From Pseudomonas sp. 5P_3.1_Bac2 (lineage in GTDB: Bacteria > Pseudomonadota > Gammaproteobacteria > Pseudomonadales > Pseudomonadaceae), in NCBI RefSeq assembly GCF_025465995.1, contig NZ_JANLNY010000024.1:62001-126000 (forward strand): a stretch of DNA of 64,000 nucleotides, written 5' to 3'. Within the stretch, counting starts at the first letter, position 1; each line of letters begins with the position of its first letter. Below, piece after piece: positions 36,290 through 45,537 of this stretch. Under the pieces are notes generated by a model, which saw only the letters and a list, made by a program, of their open reading frames with translations, ran no database searches and was not told the origin of the DNA. The position numbers and the translations under genes were made by a program.

Positions 36290-37324
36290 ATGGATATCAC
36301 TGAGTTGCTGGCCTTCAGCGCCAAACAAGGTGCATCGGACCTGCATCTTTCCGCAGGTTTGCCGCCGATGATCCGGGTTGATGGTGATGTTCGGCGGATC
36401 AACTTGCCAGCCCTGGACCACAAGCAGGTGCACGCGCTGATCTACGACATCATGAATGACAAGCAGCGTAAGGATTTCGAAGAATTCCTGGAAACCGACT
36501 TCTCCTTTGAGGTGCCGGGGGTGGCGCGCTTCCGGGTCAACGCCTTTAACCAGAACCGGGGTTGCGGTGCGGTGTTCCGTACCATTCCGTCGAAAGTGCT
36601 GAGCATGGACGATCTGGGCATGGGCGAGATCTTCCGCAAGATCGCCGATGTACCGCGCGGCTTGGTGCTGGTCACCGGCCCGACCGGTTCGGGCAAGTCG
36701 ACCACCTTGGCGGCCATGCTCGACTACATCAACAGCAATAAGTACCACCACATTCTTACCGTGGAAGACCCTATCGAGTTCGTCCACGAATCGAAGAAAT
36801 GCCTGATCAACCAGCGTGAAGTCCACCGCGATACCTTGGGTTTCAGCGAAGCCCTGCGTTCGGCGCTGCGGGAAGACCCGGACATCATCCTGGTGGGTGA
36901 AATGCGTGACCTGGAAACCATCCGTCTGGCCCTGACCGCTGCGGAAACCGGGCACTTGGTGTTCGGCACCCTGCACACCACCTCAGCCGCCAAGACCATC
37001 GACCGCGTGGTCGACGTGTTCCCCGCGGAAGAGAAGTCGATGGTCCGCTCCATGCTCTCGGAGTCGTTGCAGTCGGTGATTTCCCAGACCCTGCTGAAGA
37101 AAGTCGGCGGCGGTCGGGTCGCGGCCCACGAGATCATGATCGGCACCCCGGCGATCCGTAACCTGATCCGCGAAGACAAAGTGGCGCAGATGTATTCGGC
37201 GATTCAAACCGGCGGCGCCCTCGGCATGCAAACCCTCGATGCATGCCTTAAAGGCTTGGTCACCAAGGGCGTAGTGACCCGTGATGCGGCCCGGGAAAAG
37301 GCCAAAGCGCCAGAAAACTTCTAA
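36290..37324 (+). CDS. pilT: Type IV pilus retraction ATPase PilT
   Basis: 344 residues from ATG 36290 (MDITELLAFSAKQGASDLHL), with GGGAGT upstream. Walker A is GPTGSGKSTTLAAM; the Asp box VEDPIEFVH, Walker B SALREDPDIILVGEMRD and the C-terminal AIRNLIREDK motif are complete. It depolymerises pili for twitching. Its regulators, the Pil-Chp proteins, are encoded from 47700. Confidence 0.97.
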   Translation: MDITELLAFSAKQGASDLHLSAGLPPMIRVDGDVRRINLPALDHKQVHALIYDIMNDKQRKDFEEFLETDFSFEVPGVARFRVNAFNQNRGCGAVFRTIPSKVLSMDDLGMGEIFRKIADVPRGLVLVTGPTGSGKSTTLAAMLDYINSNKYHHILTVEDPIEFVHESKKCLINQREVHRDTLGFSEALRSALREDPDIILVGEMRDLETIRLALTAAETGHLVFGTLHTTSAAKTIDRVVDVFPAEEKSMVRSMLSESLQSVISQTLLKKVGGGRVAAHEIMIGTPAIRNLIREDKVAQMYSAIQTGGALGMQTLDACLKGLVTKGVVTRDAAREKAKAPENF

Positions 37325-37417
37325 GCCAAATAATAAGCGTCAGGCTGGCCACTGCCCGTTACTGCTGATGCGGAACGGGCAGTGGCGCAACTGCGCAGAG
37401 ATAATGGGGCAAGCACC

Positions 37418-38563
37418 ATGGAATTTGAAAAACTGCTGCGTTTGATGGTCGAGAAGGGCGCCTCGGACTTGTTCATCACCGCTGGCGTGCCGCCATCGAT
37501 GAAGATCAACGGCAAGATCATGCCGATCAGCAAAACGCCGCTGTCCCCCGAGCTGACCCGCGAAACCGTGCATTCGGTGATGAACGAGCAGCAGCGCCGC
37601 GAATTTGTGGAAAACCACGAATGTAACTTTGCCATTAGCGCGCGCGGCGTAGGGCGCTTTCGTGTCAGCGCCTTCTACCAGCGCAACCTCGCCGGCATGG
37701 TGCTGCGCCGGATCGAAACCCACATCCCCACCCTCGAAGAACTCAAACTGCCCGAGGTGCTGAAGAAACTGGCCATGACCAAGCGCGGTCTGGTGCTGTT
37801 TGTCGGCGCCACCGGCACCGGTAAGTCGACCTCGTTGGCGGCGATGATCGGCCACCGTAACCGCAACAGCAGCGGCCATATCATCTCCATCGAAGACCCC
37901 ATCGAATTTATCCACCAGCACCAGAGCTGCATCGTCACCCAGCGCGAAGTGGGGATCGACACAGAGTCGTTTGAGGTGGCGCTGAAAAACACCCTGCGTC
38001 AGGCCCCCGACGTGATCCTGATCGGTGAGGTGCGCACCCGCGAGACCATGGATCATGCCGTGGCCTTCGCTGAAACCGGCCACCTGTGCTTGGCCACGCT
38101 GCACGCCAACAACGCTAACCAAGCCTTGGAGCGGATCATCAACTTCTTCCCGGCCGATCGGCAAAATCAGGTGTGGATGGACTTGTCCCTCAACCTCAAA
38201 GCCATCGTCGCCCAGCAGTTGATCCCGACCCCGGATGGCAAAGGCCGCCGCGCGGTGATCGAGGTGTTGGTCAACACCCCGCTGGCCGCTGATTTGATTC
38301 GTAAGGGTGATGTCACCGAGCTGAAGTCGCTGATGAAACGCTCCACCGAAGCCGGCATGCAGACCTTCGACCAAGCCCTGTACGCCCTCTATAGCCAAGG
38401 TGAAATCACCTACGAAGACGCCTTGCTCTACGCCGACTCGGCCAACGACTTGCGCCTGATGATCAAGCTCGGCAGCGAGAGCGAAGGCGAGCATCTGAGC
38501 AGCATGGCCCAAGGCTTGGAGCTGGAATTAAGCGACGACGATCCGGGCCGGCGCCTGCGCTAA
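37418..38563 (+). CDS. pilU: PilU, accessory retraction ATPase
   Basis: 381 residues from ATG 37418 (MEFEKLLRLMVEKGASDL). Walker A GATGTGKSTSLAAM, EDPIEFIHQH and PDVILIGEVRTRETM are intact. It is a PilT-dependent motor partner. Located 93 bases beyond pilT in the usual order. Confidence 0.97.
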   Translation: MEFEKLLRLMVEKGASDLFITAGVPPSMKINGKIMPISKTPLSPELTRETVHSVMNEQQRREFVENHECNFAISARGVGRFRVSAFYQRNLAGMVLRRIETHIPTLEELKLPEVLKKLAMTKRGLVLFVGATGTGKSTSLAAMIGHRNRNSSGHIISIEDPIEFIHQHQSCIVTQREVGIDTESFEVALKNTLRQAPDVILIGEVRTRETMDHAVAFAETGHLCLATLHANNANQALERIINFFPADRQNQVWMDLSLNLKAIVAQQLIPTPDGKGRRAVIEVLVNTPLAADLIRKGDVTELKSLMKRSTEAGMQTFDQALYALYSQGEITYEDALLYADSANDLRLMIKLGSESEGEHLSSMAQGLELELSDDDPGRRLR

Positions 38564-38645
38564 ATCGCCCGGCGTGCTTGTGCAGAAACGCCAACCGTTC
38601 AGCTGTGTCCTAGACATCCTCGGCGAGCGCTCGGCACTGCGGCGG

Positions 38646-38667
38646 CTGGGCTGATTTGCGCCCAGCA
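38646..38667. repeat. Small GC hairpin between pilU and the repair pair
   Basis: GCTGGGC and GCCCAGC pair around TGATTTGC. It lies between the convergent 3' ends of pilU and the TIGR03915 gene and may end one or both transcripts, although no T run is present. Confidence 0.45.
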
Positions 38668-38697
38668 GCTTTGCCCATGACCTCTTCCATTAAGCCG

Positions 38698-39591
38698 CTA
38701 ATCGGCCTTAGTGCTGGGCTGTTGGCGGATGCGCTTGCCTGGTTGCGCCGCCACGGCGGCGGCCTGTCCATCGCGCTGGGCGCCGGCCCGGGCCTGGCTC
38801 ATCAGCTGGCCAATCAGCGGGCCTTCCGGCAGATTTTTCCAGAACCGCACCGGCATATGGTTTTGCATCACGCTGGGGTTAAGCCGCGCCGGGTTAAAGG
38901 TGCTGGCGTAATAACTCAGCCACAGCGCTTGGCCGCTGTCTTGCTCGCTGAGCTGCGGTGCGCGGGCCAGGGCTTGCCACTGCGCCGGGCAAGGGCGTTG
39001 ATAGTGCAACTGCTGGCCATCCCAGTACACCCCGTCATCTGGCGTGGCGATCAACCAGCGACTACGGCCTAAGCGCTGGCTGAAGTGCTCGCTGGCGCTT
39101 AACAAAATATCGTGGGCCGGTTCGTGCCAGGCCAGCCACTGCGGAGCAATATCCAGCTCGTGTAGCGCTGACTCGGGGCATGGCTGAAAACGTAAAAAGG
39201 CATGCAGATGGTGGGCTTCGCGGCGCACGGCCTTAAGCCGTTGGTGCAGGCTGCTGCCGTCGTGGTCACCGGCCAGCATGGCGCTGTGCTCACCCTGAGC
39301 CACGCGCCAGAGAATGCGATAGAGCAGGCTCCAGCGATCGATGCAGCGATAGCAGGCGGCTTGCTCAAGCATCTCCAGCAGTTTTCTCGGCACCCGTGGT
39401 CCACGGCCGTCCGCCGGGCGTGAGCTGGGCTGTGGGTCAAACTGGCTAAACAGGCTGCCGCTTTGCCCGTGCTGTTCGGTGGCGCTGTGCCAGCTGATCT
39501 GCGCCGGCGCCACGCCTTGCATTAACAGGCTGCGGGCCAAGTCGCGCCAGGCCTCGAAGCTGCCGTCAAAGTGCAGGTTATGCATTACCAC
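38698..39591 (-). CDS. TIGR03915 family putative DNA-repair protein
   Basis: 297 residues. LHFDGSFEAWRDLARSLL opening, RILWRVAQGEHSAML, HHLHAFLRFQP and FWKNLPEGPLI(GQL) match TIGR03915, whose C-terminal part is related to uracil-DNA glycosylases. It always pairs with a radical-SAM protein; here it overlaps it by 7 bases on the same strand, downstream of a LexA box. Probably a radical-SAM-assisted DNA repair or modification system; the chemistry is unknown. Confidence 0.85.
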   Translation of the reverse strand: MVMHNLHFDGSFEAWRDLARSLLMQGVAPAQISWHSATEQHGQSGSLFSQFDPQPSSRPADGRGPRVPRKLLEMLEQAACYRCIDRWSLLYRILWRVAQGEHSAMLAGDHDGSSLHQRLKAVRREAHHLHAFLRFQPCPESALHELDIAPQWLAWHEPAHDILLSASEHFSQRLGRSRWLIATPDDGVYWDGQQLHYQRPCPAQWQALARAPQLSEQDSGQALWLSYYASTFNPARLNPSVMQNHMPVRFWKNLPEGPLIGQLMSQARAGAQRDGQAAAVAAQPGKRIRQQPSTKAD

Positions 39592-40796
39592 AGCGCCATC
39601 TGTGCCGGCGCTTCGCTGAGCTGCTGGCGCAGTACTAGGGATTCGCGGGTGGCCTGCTGCGGCCGGTAATCCTGGGTGATGATAAACGGCTTGGCTTTCT
39701 CCAGGGAGCAGCGCAGGCGGGTGAGGTCGGCATAGCGGATGCGTTTTTGCCGGCGCAGGGCGACCAGGCGTTTGGCGCTGAGCACGCCGATACCCGGCAC
39801 GCGGGCAATCATGCTCGGTTCGGCGCGGTTTAAATCCACCGGAAAGTGCTCACGGTTATTCAGCGCCCAAGCCAGCTTGGGGTCGATATCCAACGCGAGG
39901 TTGCCCGGTCCGCTGAGCAGCTCGCCGGCACTAAAGCCGTAGCCGCGCATCAGGAAGTCTGCTTGGTACAGGCGGTGCTCGCGCAGCAGCGGCGGGGCGG
40001 CGAAGGGCACGGTGTTGGGGCTTTGCGGGATGGGGCTAAAGGCCGAGTAATAGACGCGGCGCAGGCGGAAGTCGCCATATAAGGACGCGGCGGTGTGCAG
40101 GATGGTGCTGTCGTCGGTGTCATCGGCGCCGACGATCATCTGCGTGCTTTGCCCGGCTGGGGCAAAGCGTGGCGCGCGGGTTTCGACGCGGGCCTCGGCT
40201 TCGCCTAAGTGAATCGAGTGCATGGCCTGTTTGATGCTGCCCACCTGTTTCTCCGGCGCCAGGCGGATCAGGCTGGCCTCAGTCGGCAGCTCGATATTTA
40301 CGCTGAGGCGATCGGCATAGCGGCCGGCTTCGGCAATCAGCAGCGGATCGGCATCGGGAATGGTCTTTAGATGGATATAACCACGGAACTGATGCTCTTC
40401 GCGCAGCAGCTTGGCCACGCGGTTGAGTTGCTCCATGGTGTAGTCGGCGCTGCGGATAATCCCCGAGCTTAAAAACAACCCGCTGATGCAGTTGCGCTGA
40501 TAGAAGTCCAGGGTCAGGCGCACCACTTCTTCGGGGGTAAAGCGCGCTCTGGGCACATCGCTGGAGCGACGGTTGACGCAGTACTGACAGTCGTACAGGC
40601 AGAAATTAGTTAGCAAAATTTTCAGCAGGGCGACACAGCGGCCGTCAGGAGTGAAACTGTGACAGATGCCCATGCCATCGGTTGCGCCAATGCCGTCTTT
40701 GCCCTTGGAACTGCGCTTAGGCGCGCCACTGCTGGCGCAGGAGGCGTCATATTTGGCGGCATCGGCGAGCACGGTAAGTTTTTGCAGAAGTTGCAT
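39585..40796 (-). CDS. Putative DNA modification/repair radical-SAM protein
   Basis: 403 residues. The cluster motif is NFCLYDCQYCVNRRS (CxxxCxxC), following GICHSFTPDGRCVALLKIL. The C-terminal half has a helix-hairpin-helix (ARVPGIGVLSAKRLVALRR), implying DNA contact. It is the TIGR03916-type partner of TIGR03915. A perfect LexA box lies 17 bases before its ATG, so the pair is very likely SOS-induced. Confidence 0.87.
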   Translation of the reverse strand: MQLLQKLTVLADAAKYDASCASSGAPKRSSKGKDGIGATDGMGICHSFTPDGRCVALLKILLTNFCLYDCQYCVNRRSSDVPRARFTPEEVVRLTLDFYQRNCISGLFLSSGIIRSADYTMEQLNRVAKLLREEHQFRGYIHLKTIPDADPLLIAEAGRYADRLSVNIELPTEASLIRLAPEKQVGSIKQAMHSIHLGEAEARVETRAPRFAPAGQSTQMIVGADDTDDSTILHTAASLYGDFRLRRVYYSAFSPIPQSPNTVPFAAPPLLREHRLYQADFLMRGYGFSAGELLSGPGNLALDIDPKLAWALNNREHFPVDLNRAEPSMIARVPGIGVLSAKRLVALRRQKRIRYADLTRLRCSLEKAKPFIITQDYRPQQATRESLVLRQQLSEAPAQMALW

Positions 40797-40812
40797 GGCG
40801 AATACGCATTGG

Positions 40813-40828
40813 CTGTATGTTTATACAG
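40813..40828 (-). promoter_or_regulatory. LexA (SOS) box
   Basis: CTGTATGTTTATACAG is a perfect CTGT-N8-ACAG site with AT-rich core. It is 17 bases upstream of the radical-SAM gene ATG, in the usual operator position, and independent of the plus-strand TM2 gene whose start is 170 bases away. Confidence 0.85.
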
Positions 40829-40999
40829 TATCACGTAGTCGGCTTGTCGCAACAAGAGGTGCTGATCGGAAATGCCCATCAACTGGGCATGGATTTATTG
40901 TCTGATTATTATGCTTAACTAAAAGGGCATTGTTTGCTTCTTAGGCACCTAGGCCCAGGGTGGCTGCAAGCAGTGCTCATGCCATTAGGAGGCCGCTTT

Positions 41000-41398
41000 A
41001 TGCAGCAACAGGATACCCACAGTAAGTTAATTGGCTATCTGCTGTGGATCTTCGGATTCCTCGGTTCGCACCGCTTTTATTACGGCAAGCCGATTACCGG
41101 GACCATTTGGTTCTTCACCTTGGGGCTGTTTTTCATTGGCTGGATCATCGACCTGTTTCTGATCCCGGCGATGGATCGTGAAGCCGATCAGCGCTTTACC
41201 TCGGGCAAGGTTGACTACAACGTGGCGTGGATTCTGCTGACCTTCTTCGGCGCCTTCGGTGTGCATCGCATGTATCAGGGTAAGTGGATCAGCGGCATCA
41301 TCTACTTGTTCACCCTCGGCCTGTTTGGCCTGGGCGTGCTCTACGACTTCTGGACCCTCAACGGGCAAGTCTCGGAAGTTAACTCGCAGCGCGCATAA
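41000..41398 (+). CDS. TM2 domain membrane protein
   Basis: 132 residues from ATG 41000, with AGGAGG nine bases upstream. Two copies of a helix-turn pattern: FGFLGSHRFYYGKPITG and FGAFGVHRMYQGKWISG, each followed by a hydrophobic helix with GLFFIGWIIDLF or GLFGLGVLYDFW. These are TM2 repeats (G.HRFY.G). Function unknown; distinct promoter from the SOS pair. Confidence 0.88.
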   Translation: MQQQDTHSKLIGYLLWIFGFLGSHRFYYGKPITGTIWFFTLGLFFIGWIIDLFLIPAMDREADQRFTSGKVDYNVAWILLTFFGAFGVHRMYQGKWISGIIYLFTLGLFGLGVLYDFWTLNGQVSEVNSQRA

Positions 41399-41446
41399 AT
41401 GCCCGCGCAGTGGACCAGGCGCTGGCCTAGTCCACTGTCTCAGCGC

Positions 41447-42718
41447 TTAAGCCTGATAGCTGATGCGCCCATCAACCAAGGTGTAACGCACGGCGCTCGG
41501 CAGGCAATGGCCGATAAAGGGGCAGTTGCTGCCTTTGGAGTGCCAGCTCTCGCCCGCCAGGGTCGAAGCCTGCGGATCAAACAGCAGCACGTCCGCCGCG
41601 GCACCGACCTGCAAACTGCCTGCTGGCAAGTTCAGCGCCGCCGCCGGGCCGCTGCTCAGGCGTGCGAGCAGGGTGGGCAGATCGAGTACGCCTTCAGCAA
41701 CCAAGGACATGGCCAGCGGCAGGAGCAGCTGCGCGCTGCTGATGCCCGGTTCGGTCGCGCCGAACGGCGCGAGTTTGGCGTCGCGCTCGTGGGGCTGGTG
41801 GTGGCTGGCGATGGCGCTGATTACGCCGCTTTTCACAGCGGCGCGCAGGCCGTCGCGATCCGCTTGGGTGCGCAGCGGCGGTTGCACGTGATAGAGACTG
41901 GAGAAATCGCTCAGGGCCGCATCGGTGAGGATCAGCTGATACAGCGCCACGTCGGCGGTGACCGGCAGGCCACGGGCTTGCGCTTCGGCGATCAACTGGG
42001 CGCCACGGGCACTGGTCAGTTGGCTGAAGTGCGCGCGCACGCCGGTTTGCTCGACCAGCAGCAGGTCACGGGCCAGGGCCACGGTCTCGGCGGTTTCCGG
42101 AATACCCGGCAGACCAAGGAAGCTGGCCATGGCGCCTTCGTGGGCCAGACCGCCTTCGGCCAGGTCGTGGTCCTGCGAGTGGAAGATCACGGTCAGGTCG
42201 AAGGTGGCCGCGTATTCCAGAGCGCGGCGCAGGGTGCGACTGTTGCGGAAACTCTCCAGGCCATTGCCGAAGGCCACGCAGCCGGCGTCGCGCAGGGCCA
42301 CCAGCTCGGCCAGTTGTTCGCCATCCAGACCTTTGCTCAGGGCGCCGATAGGAAAGACCTTGGTGTGCCCGGATTTGCGCGCGCGATCGAGAATCAGCTC
42401 GGCCACGGCCGGGGTGTCCAGCACCGGTTTGGTCAGCGGCGGGCAGCACAGGCTGGTGACGCCACCGGCAGCGGCGGCCAGGGTTTCGCTGGCGATATTG
42501 CCTTTGCGGCTGTAGCCGGGCTCGCGCAGGGCGACGTTGAGATCGACCAGCCCGGGAGCGGCGATCAGGCCGCCGGCGTCGATCTCCTGGCTGGCGACGA
42601 AGCCAGCAGGGGCTTGGCCGATGCCGGCGATTTTGCCGTCGGCCAGGTACAGGTCCGTGACTTGATCCAGGCCGCTACGGGGATCGATGACGCGGGCACC
42701 GAGGATACGGGTGGACAT
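41447..42718 (-). CDS. pyrC': PyrC-like dihydroorotase homologue lacking zinc ligands
   Basis: 423 residues. The amidohydrolase fold is clear (APGLVDLNVALREPGY), but the conserved HxH zinc pair reads N-A here, and the later metal histidines are also not evident. This matches the non-catalytic PyrC' subunit of pseudomonads, which assembles with PyrB into a stable aspartate transcarbamoylase. Its ATG overlaps the pyrB stop by one base, consistent with a 1:1 complex. A true PyrC must be elsewhere on the genome. Confidence 0.9.
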   Translation of the reverse strand: MSTRILGARVIDPRSGLDQVTDLYLADGKIAGIGQAPAGFVASQEIDAGGLIAAPGLVDLNVALREPGYSRKGNIASETLAAAAGGVTSLCCPPLTKPVLDTPAVAELILDRARKSGHTKVFPIGALSKGLDGEQLAELVALRDAGCVAFGNGLESFRNSRTLRRALEYAATFDLTVIFHSQDHDLAEGGLAHEGAMASFLGLPGIPETAETVALARDLLLVEQTGVRAHFSQLTSARGAQLIAEAQARGLPVTADVALYQLILTDAALSDFSSLYHVQPPLRTQADRDGLRAAVKSGVISAIASHHQPHERDAKLAPFGATEPGISSAQLLLPLAMSLVAEGVLDLPTLLARLSSGPAAALNLPAGSLQVGAAADVLLFDPQASTLAGESWHSKGSNCPFIGHCLPSAVRYTLVDGRISYQA

Positions 42719-43731
42719 CAGTTTTGCTCCTCAGCGTCGAGATTGATTTGCCGTTGCGCGGCTTGCCCGCTCATGGCCATGGACAGCACTGCCATGCGGA
42801 TGGCGATGCCATAGGTGACTTGATTGAGGATCACCGATTGCGGGCCGTCGGCCACCGCCGATTCGATCTCCACGCCACGGTTGATCGGCCCCGGGTGCAT
42901 GACCAAGGCATCCGGCTTGGCCAGCTTCAGGCGCTGTTCGGTGAGGCCGAACAGGCGGTAGAACTCGCCCTCGCTGGGCAGCAGGCCGCCGTTCATGCGC
43001 TCCCGTTGCAGGCGTAGCATGATCGCTACGTCGACATCCTTAAGGCCTTCATCGGCATTACTGAACACGCGCACGCCGTAGGTTTCTTCGATGCCCACCG
43101 GCAGCAGGGTTTTCGGCGCGATCACGCGGATATCGCGGCAGCCGAGGGTCTTCAGGGCCAGCATATTCGAGCGTGCCACCCGCGAGTGGAGAATGTCGCC
43201 GACGATGGCCACCGACAGGTCCTCGAAGTTGCCCTTGTGCCGGCGGATGGTGAGCATGTCGAGCATGCCCTGGGTCGGGTGCGCATGGCGGCCGTCACCG
43301 CCGTTGATGATGGCCAGATTCGGGCATACATGTTCGGCGATAAAGTGCGCGGCGCCGGAGTCGGCATGGCGCACGACGAAGATGTCGGCGGCCATGGCTT
43401 CGAGGTTGCGCAAGGTGTCGAACAGCGTCTCGCCCTTGCTGGTGGAGCTGGTCGACACGTTCAGGCTGATCACGTCCGCCGACAGCCGCTGGGCCGCCAG
43501 CTCGAAGGTGGTGCGGGTGCGCGTGGAGTTCTCGAAGAACACGTTGCACACGGTCTTGCCGCGTAGCAACGGCACCTTCTTCACCGCCCGGGCGCCGACC
43601 TCAAGGAACGAGTCGGCGGTGTCGAGAATCTCCGTGAGCAGTTCACGGGGCAGTCCGTCGAGGGATAAAAAGTGGCGCAACTGGCCTTGGTCATTCAGTT
43701 GTAGCGGGCGCTTGGCGGCTTGGGTGGGCAT
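42718..43731 (-). CDS. pyrB: Aspartate carbamoyltransferase catalytic subunit
   Basis: 337 residues from ATG 43731 ([18 protein letters not shown]). Carbamoyl-phosphate motif [17 protein letters not shown], then [10 protein letters not shown] and [12 protein letters not shown]. It makes carbamoyl aspartate. The open frame runs back to 43752 overlapping pyrR, but the later ATG matches family length. It sits between pyrR and pyrC' in one operon. Confidence 0.95.
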   Translation of the reverse strand: MPTQAAKRPLQLNDQGQLRHFLSLDGLPRELLTEILDTADSFLEVGARAVKKVPLLRGKTVCNVFFENSTRTRTTFELAAQRLSADVISLNVSTSSTSKGETLFDTLRNLEAMAADIFVVRHADSGAAHFIAEHVCPNLAIINGGDGRHAHPTQGMLDMLTIRRHKGNFEDLSVAIVGDILHSRVARSNMLALKTLGCRDIRVIAPKTLLPVGIEETYGVRVFSNADEGLKDVDVAIMLRLQRERMNGGLLPSEGEFYRLFGLTEQRLKLAKPDALVMHPGPINRGVEIESAVADGPQSVILNQVTYGIAIRMAVLSMAMSGQAAQRQINLDAEEQN

Positions 43732-43741
43732 GGGCTGAGTC

Positions 43742-44248
43742 TCAGTGGGCAAGCGTCTGAAGTTCGAGGGTCAGCGGCGTCGGGCCGGACAGTTTGACCC
43801 GTTGCGCGGCGTGCAGCGACAAGGTCGCCCCCACCACATCAGGGGCAATCGGCAGTTCGTGGGCGTTCAGGTCGAGCAGGCAAACCAGGGTCACGCTGGC
43901 GGGGCGGCCATAGTCGAACAGCTCGTTGAGGGCGGCGCGGATGGTGCGCCCGCTCATCAACACATCGTCGATCAACACCAAGTGCTGGCCGTCGATATCG
44001 AAGGGCAGGTCGGATGGCTGCACCTGCGGGTGCAGGCCGTTTTGGGTGAAGTCGTCGCGGTAGAACGAAACGTCCAAAATTCCCAGCGGCTCGTTGCTGT
44101 CGAGGGCTTCCAGCAGGGCCTGGGCGACCCACACGCCGCCGGTACGAATACCGATAAAACGCGGCTCACTGATCTGCCGTTGGTCCAGGTGACGAGTCAG
44201 GGCGGCGGCCATTTGCGGTAGCAATAGGGCCGGGTTGGGTAAGCTCAT
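43742..44248 (-). CDS. pyrR: PyrR pyrimidine regulatory protein / uracil phosphoribosyltransferase
   Basis: 168 residues. The PRPP motif is [18 protein letters not shown], and [19 protein letters not shown] starts the fold. In pseudomonads PyrR regulates pyrimidine genes, though no RNA attenuator is visible here. It begins the pyrR-pyrB-pyrC' operon; its stop lies 10 bases before pyrB. Confidence 0.93.
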   Translation of the reverse strand: MSLPNPALLLPQMAAALTRHLDQRQISEPRFIGIRTGGVWVAQALLEALDSNEPLGILDVSFYRDDFTQNGLHPQVQPSDLPFDIDGQHLVLIDDVLMSGRTIRAALNELFDYGRPASVTLVCLLDLNAHELPIAPDVVGATLSLHAAQRVKLSGPTPLTLELQTLAH

Positions 44249-44301
44249 GGCAACACTCCACAGATAAACAAGCAGACCAAGCGCAGCACACTGGCGCAGA
44301 T

Positions 44302-44387
44302 CTTAGGCTTGGTACGAAAAGCGTCGGCGCTGGTTGAGGCTGGCCTCGTCTGAGCAGCGGGCGACGACTTTCGTACTGAGCCTTGGG
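44302..44387. repeat. Imperfect 18-bp inverted repeat around the ruvX-pyrR gap
   Basis: CTTAGGCTTGGTACGAAA at 44302-44319 and TTTCGTACTGAGCCTTGGG at 44369-44387 pair at 14 positions or more. The core GTACGAAA is perfect. A related single copy is at 12087-12105 in another intergenic region. The 214-base gap between ruvX and pyrR has no gene. A fold-back or MITE-like element is possible. Confidence 0.5.
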
Positions 44388-44462
44388 CGGACGACAGCGC
44401 CTCAGTTTACGTGTTGTCGTCAGTTAATGCGCGGCCAGGCTGACGCATCCGGGCCGCTGCGC

Positions 44463-44900
44463 TTAGGCGCCGTTGGCTTCCAGCCAGCCTTGCAGGAGCA
44501 GGGCAGCGGCCAGAGCATCCACCGGGCGTTCGCGGTAGCCGCTGTTTTGCCCCTCACGCAAGCGCTGTCCCTTGGCCTCATAAGTGGTCAGGCGCTCATC
44601 GTGGGTATAGGCCGGCACATTGAAGCGGCCATTAAGGCGCCGGGCGAACTTCTCCGCGCGCTCGCTCATGTCACTTTTACTGCCATCCATATTCAGCGGC
44701 AGGCCGACGACCACGGCATCGGGCTGCCATTCCTTAAACAGCGCCTCGACCTTTTGCCAGTCCGGCACGCCGTTTTGCGCTTTGAGGATGCACAGCTCGC
44801 GGGCCTGGCCAGTGATGACCTGGCCGACCGCCACGCCGATTTGTTTGGTGCCGTAGTCAAAACCCAGGAGCAGACGCAGCGGCTTTTCGCTGGCGCTCAT
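44463..44900 (-). CDS. ruvX: Holliday junction resolvase-like protein RuvX (YqgF)
   Basis: 145 residues with an RNase H-like fold. GFDYGTKQIGVAVGQ carries the first catalytic Asp; VVGLPLNMDGSKSDMS and YTHDERLTTYEA are the other conserved blocks. The start is ATG 44900, overlapping the yqgE stop by one base. The family is linked to rRNA 5' processing and recombination. Confidence 0.93.
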   Translation of the reverse strand: MSASEKPLRLLLGFDYGTKQIGVAVGQVITGQARELCILKAQNGVPDWQKVEALFKEWQPDAVVVGLPLNMDGSKSDMSERAEKFARRLNGRFNVPAYTHDERLTTYEAKGQRLREGQNSGYRERPVDALAAALLLQGWLEANGA

Positions 44901-45466
44901 CAGGCGTGCCCCGCTTGCGAGGTCAGCAGGCTGAGGTTCACCCCCAGGCTGGCGGCTGCGGCGCTCAGGCGCTGATCGTAGGGCAAGTCAAAGAGAATGT
45001 TTTCATCCGCCGGGCAGGTCAGCCAGGCGTTGTCGGCCAGCTCCGCTTCCAGTTGCCCGGCTTCCCAGCCGGCATAACCGAGGGTGATCAGGTACTTTTG
45101 CGGGCCGCTGCCATCGGCAATCGCCAGCAGGATGTCTTGCGATGTCGACAGGCTGAGGCCGTTGACTTCGACCGTGGCCTGGTACTGCGGGCCCGCCGGA
45201 TGCAGGACAAAGCCGCGATCGGTCTGGACCGGGCCACCGCTGAAAATCGGCAGGCTTTGGCACAGCGGCGACAGCTCGGTGTCTGGGCGCAGCTGGCTGA
45301 GCACATCGGCCAGATTCAGGCCATTGGGTTTGTTGATCACCAGGCCCATGGCGCCTTGCTCGCTGTGATCGAGCAGGTAAGTCACGCTGTGGGCAAAATT
45401 GGGATCGGCCATATGCGGCATGGCGATCAGGAAGTGGTGCTTGAGGGAGTGGGCGACTTCATTCAT
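44900..45466 (-). CDS. yqgE: YqgE/AlgH family protein
   Basis: 188 residues from ATG 45466. HFLIAMPHMADPNFAHSVTY and GAMGLVINKPNGLNLADVL are characteristic. AlgH affects alginate regulation in P. aeruginosa; biochemistry unknown. Coupled to ruvX. Confidence 0.93.
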   Translation of the reverse strand: MNEVAHSLKHHFLIAMPHMADPNFAHSVTYLLDHSEQGAMGLVINKPNGLNLADVLSQLRPDTELSPLCQSLPIFSGGPVQTDRGFVLHPAGPQYQATVEVNGLSLSTSQDILLAIADGSGPQKYLITLGYAGWEAGQLEAELADNAWLTCPADENILFDLPYDQRLSAAAASLGVNLSLLTSQAGHA

Positions 45467-45537
45467 GGGCGCTAGTTTCCGGCTTTGCCCCGTTTGCTTC
45501 AAGCACCATGCAGCGGCTGTGGGCAAAAGCCTGATGG

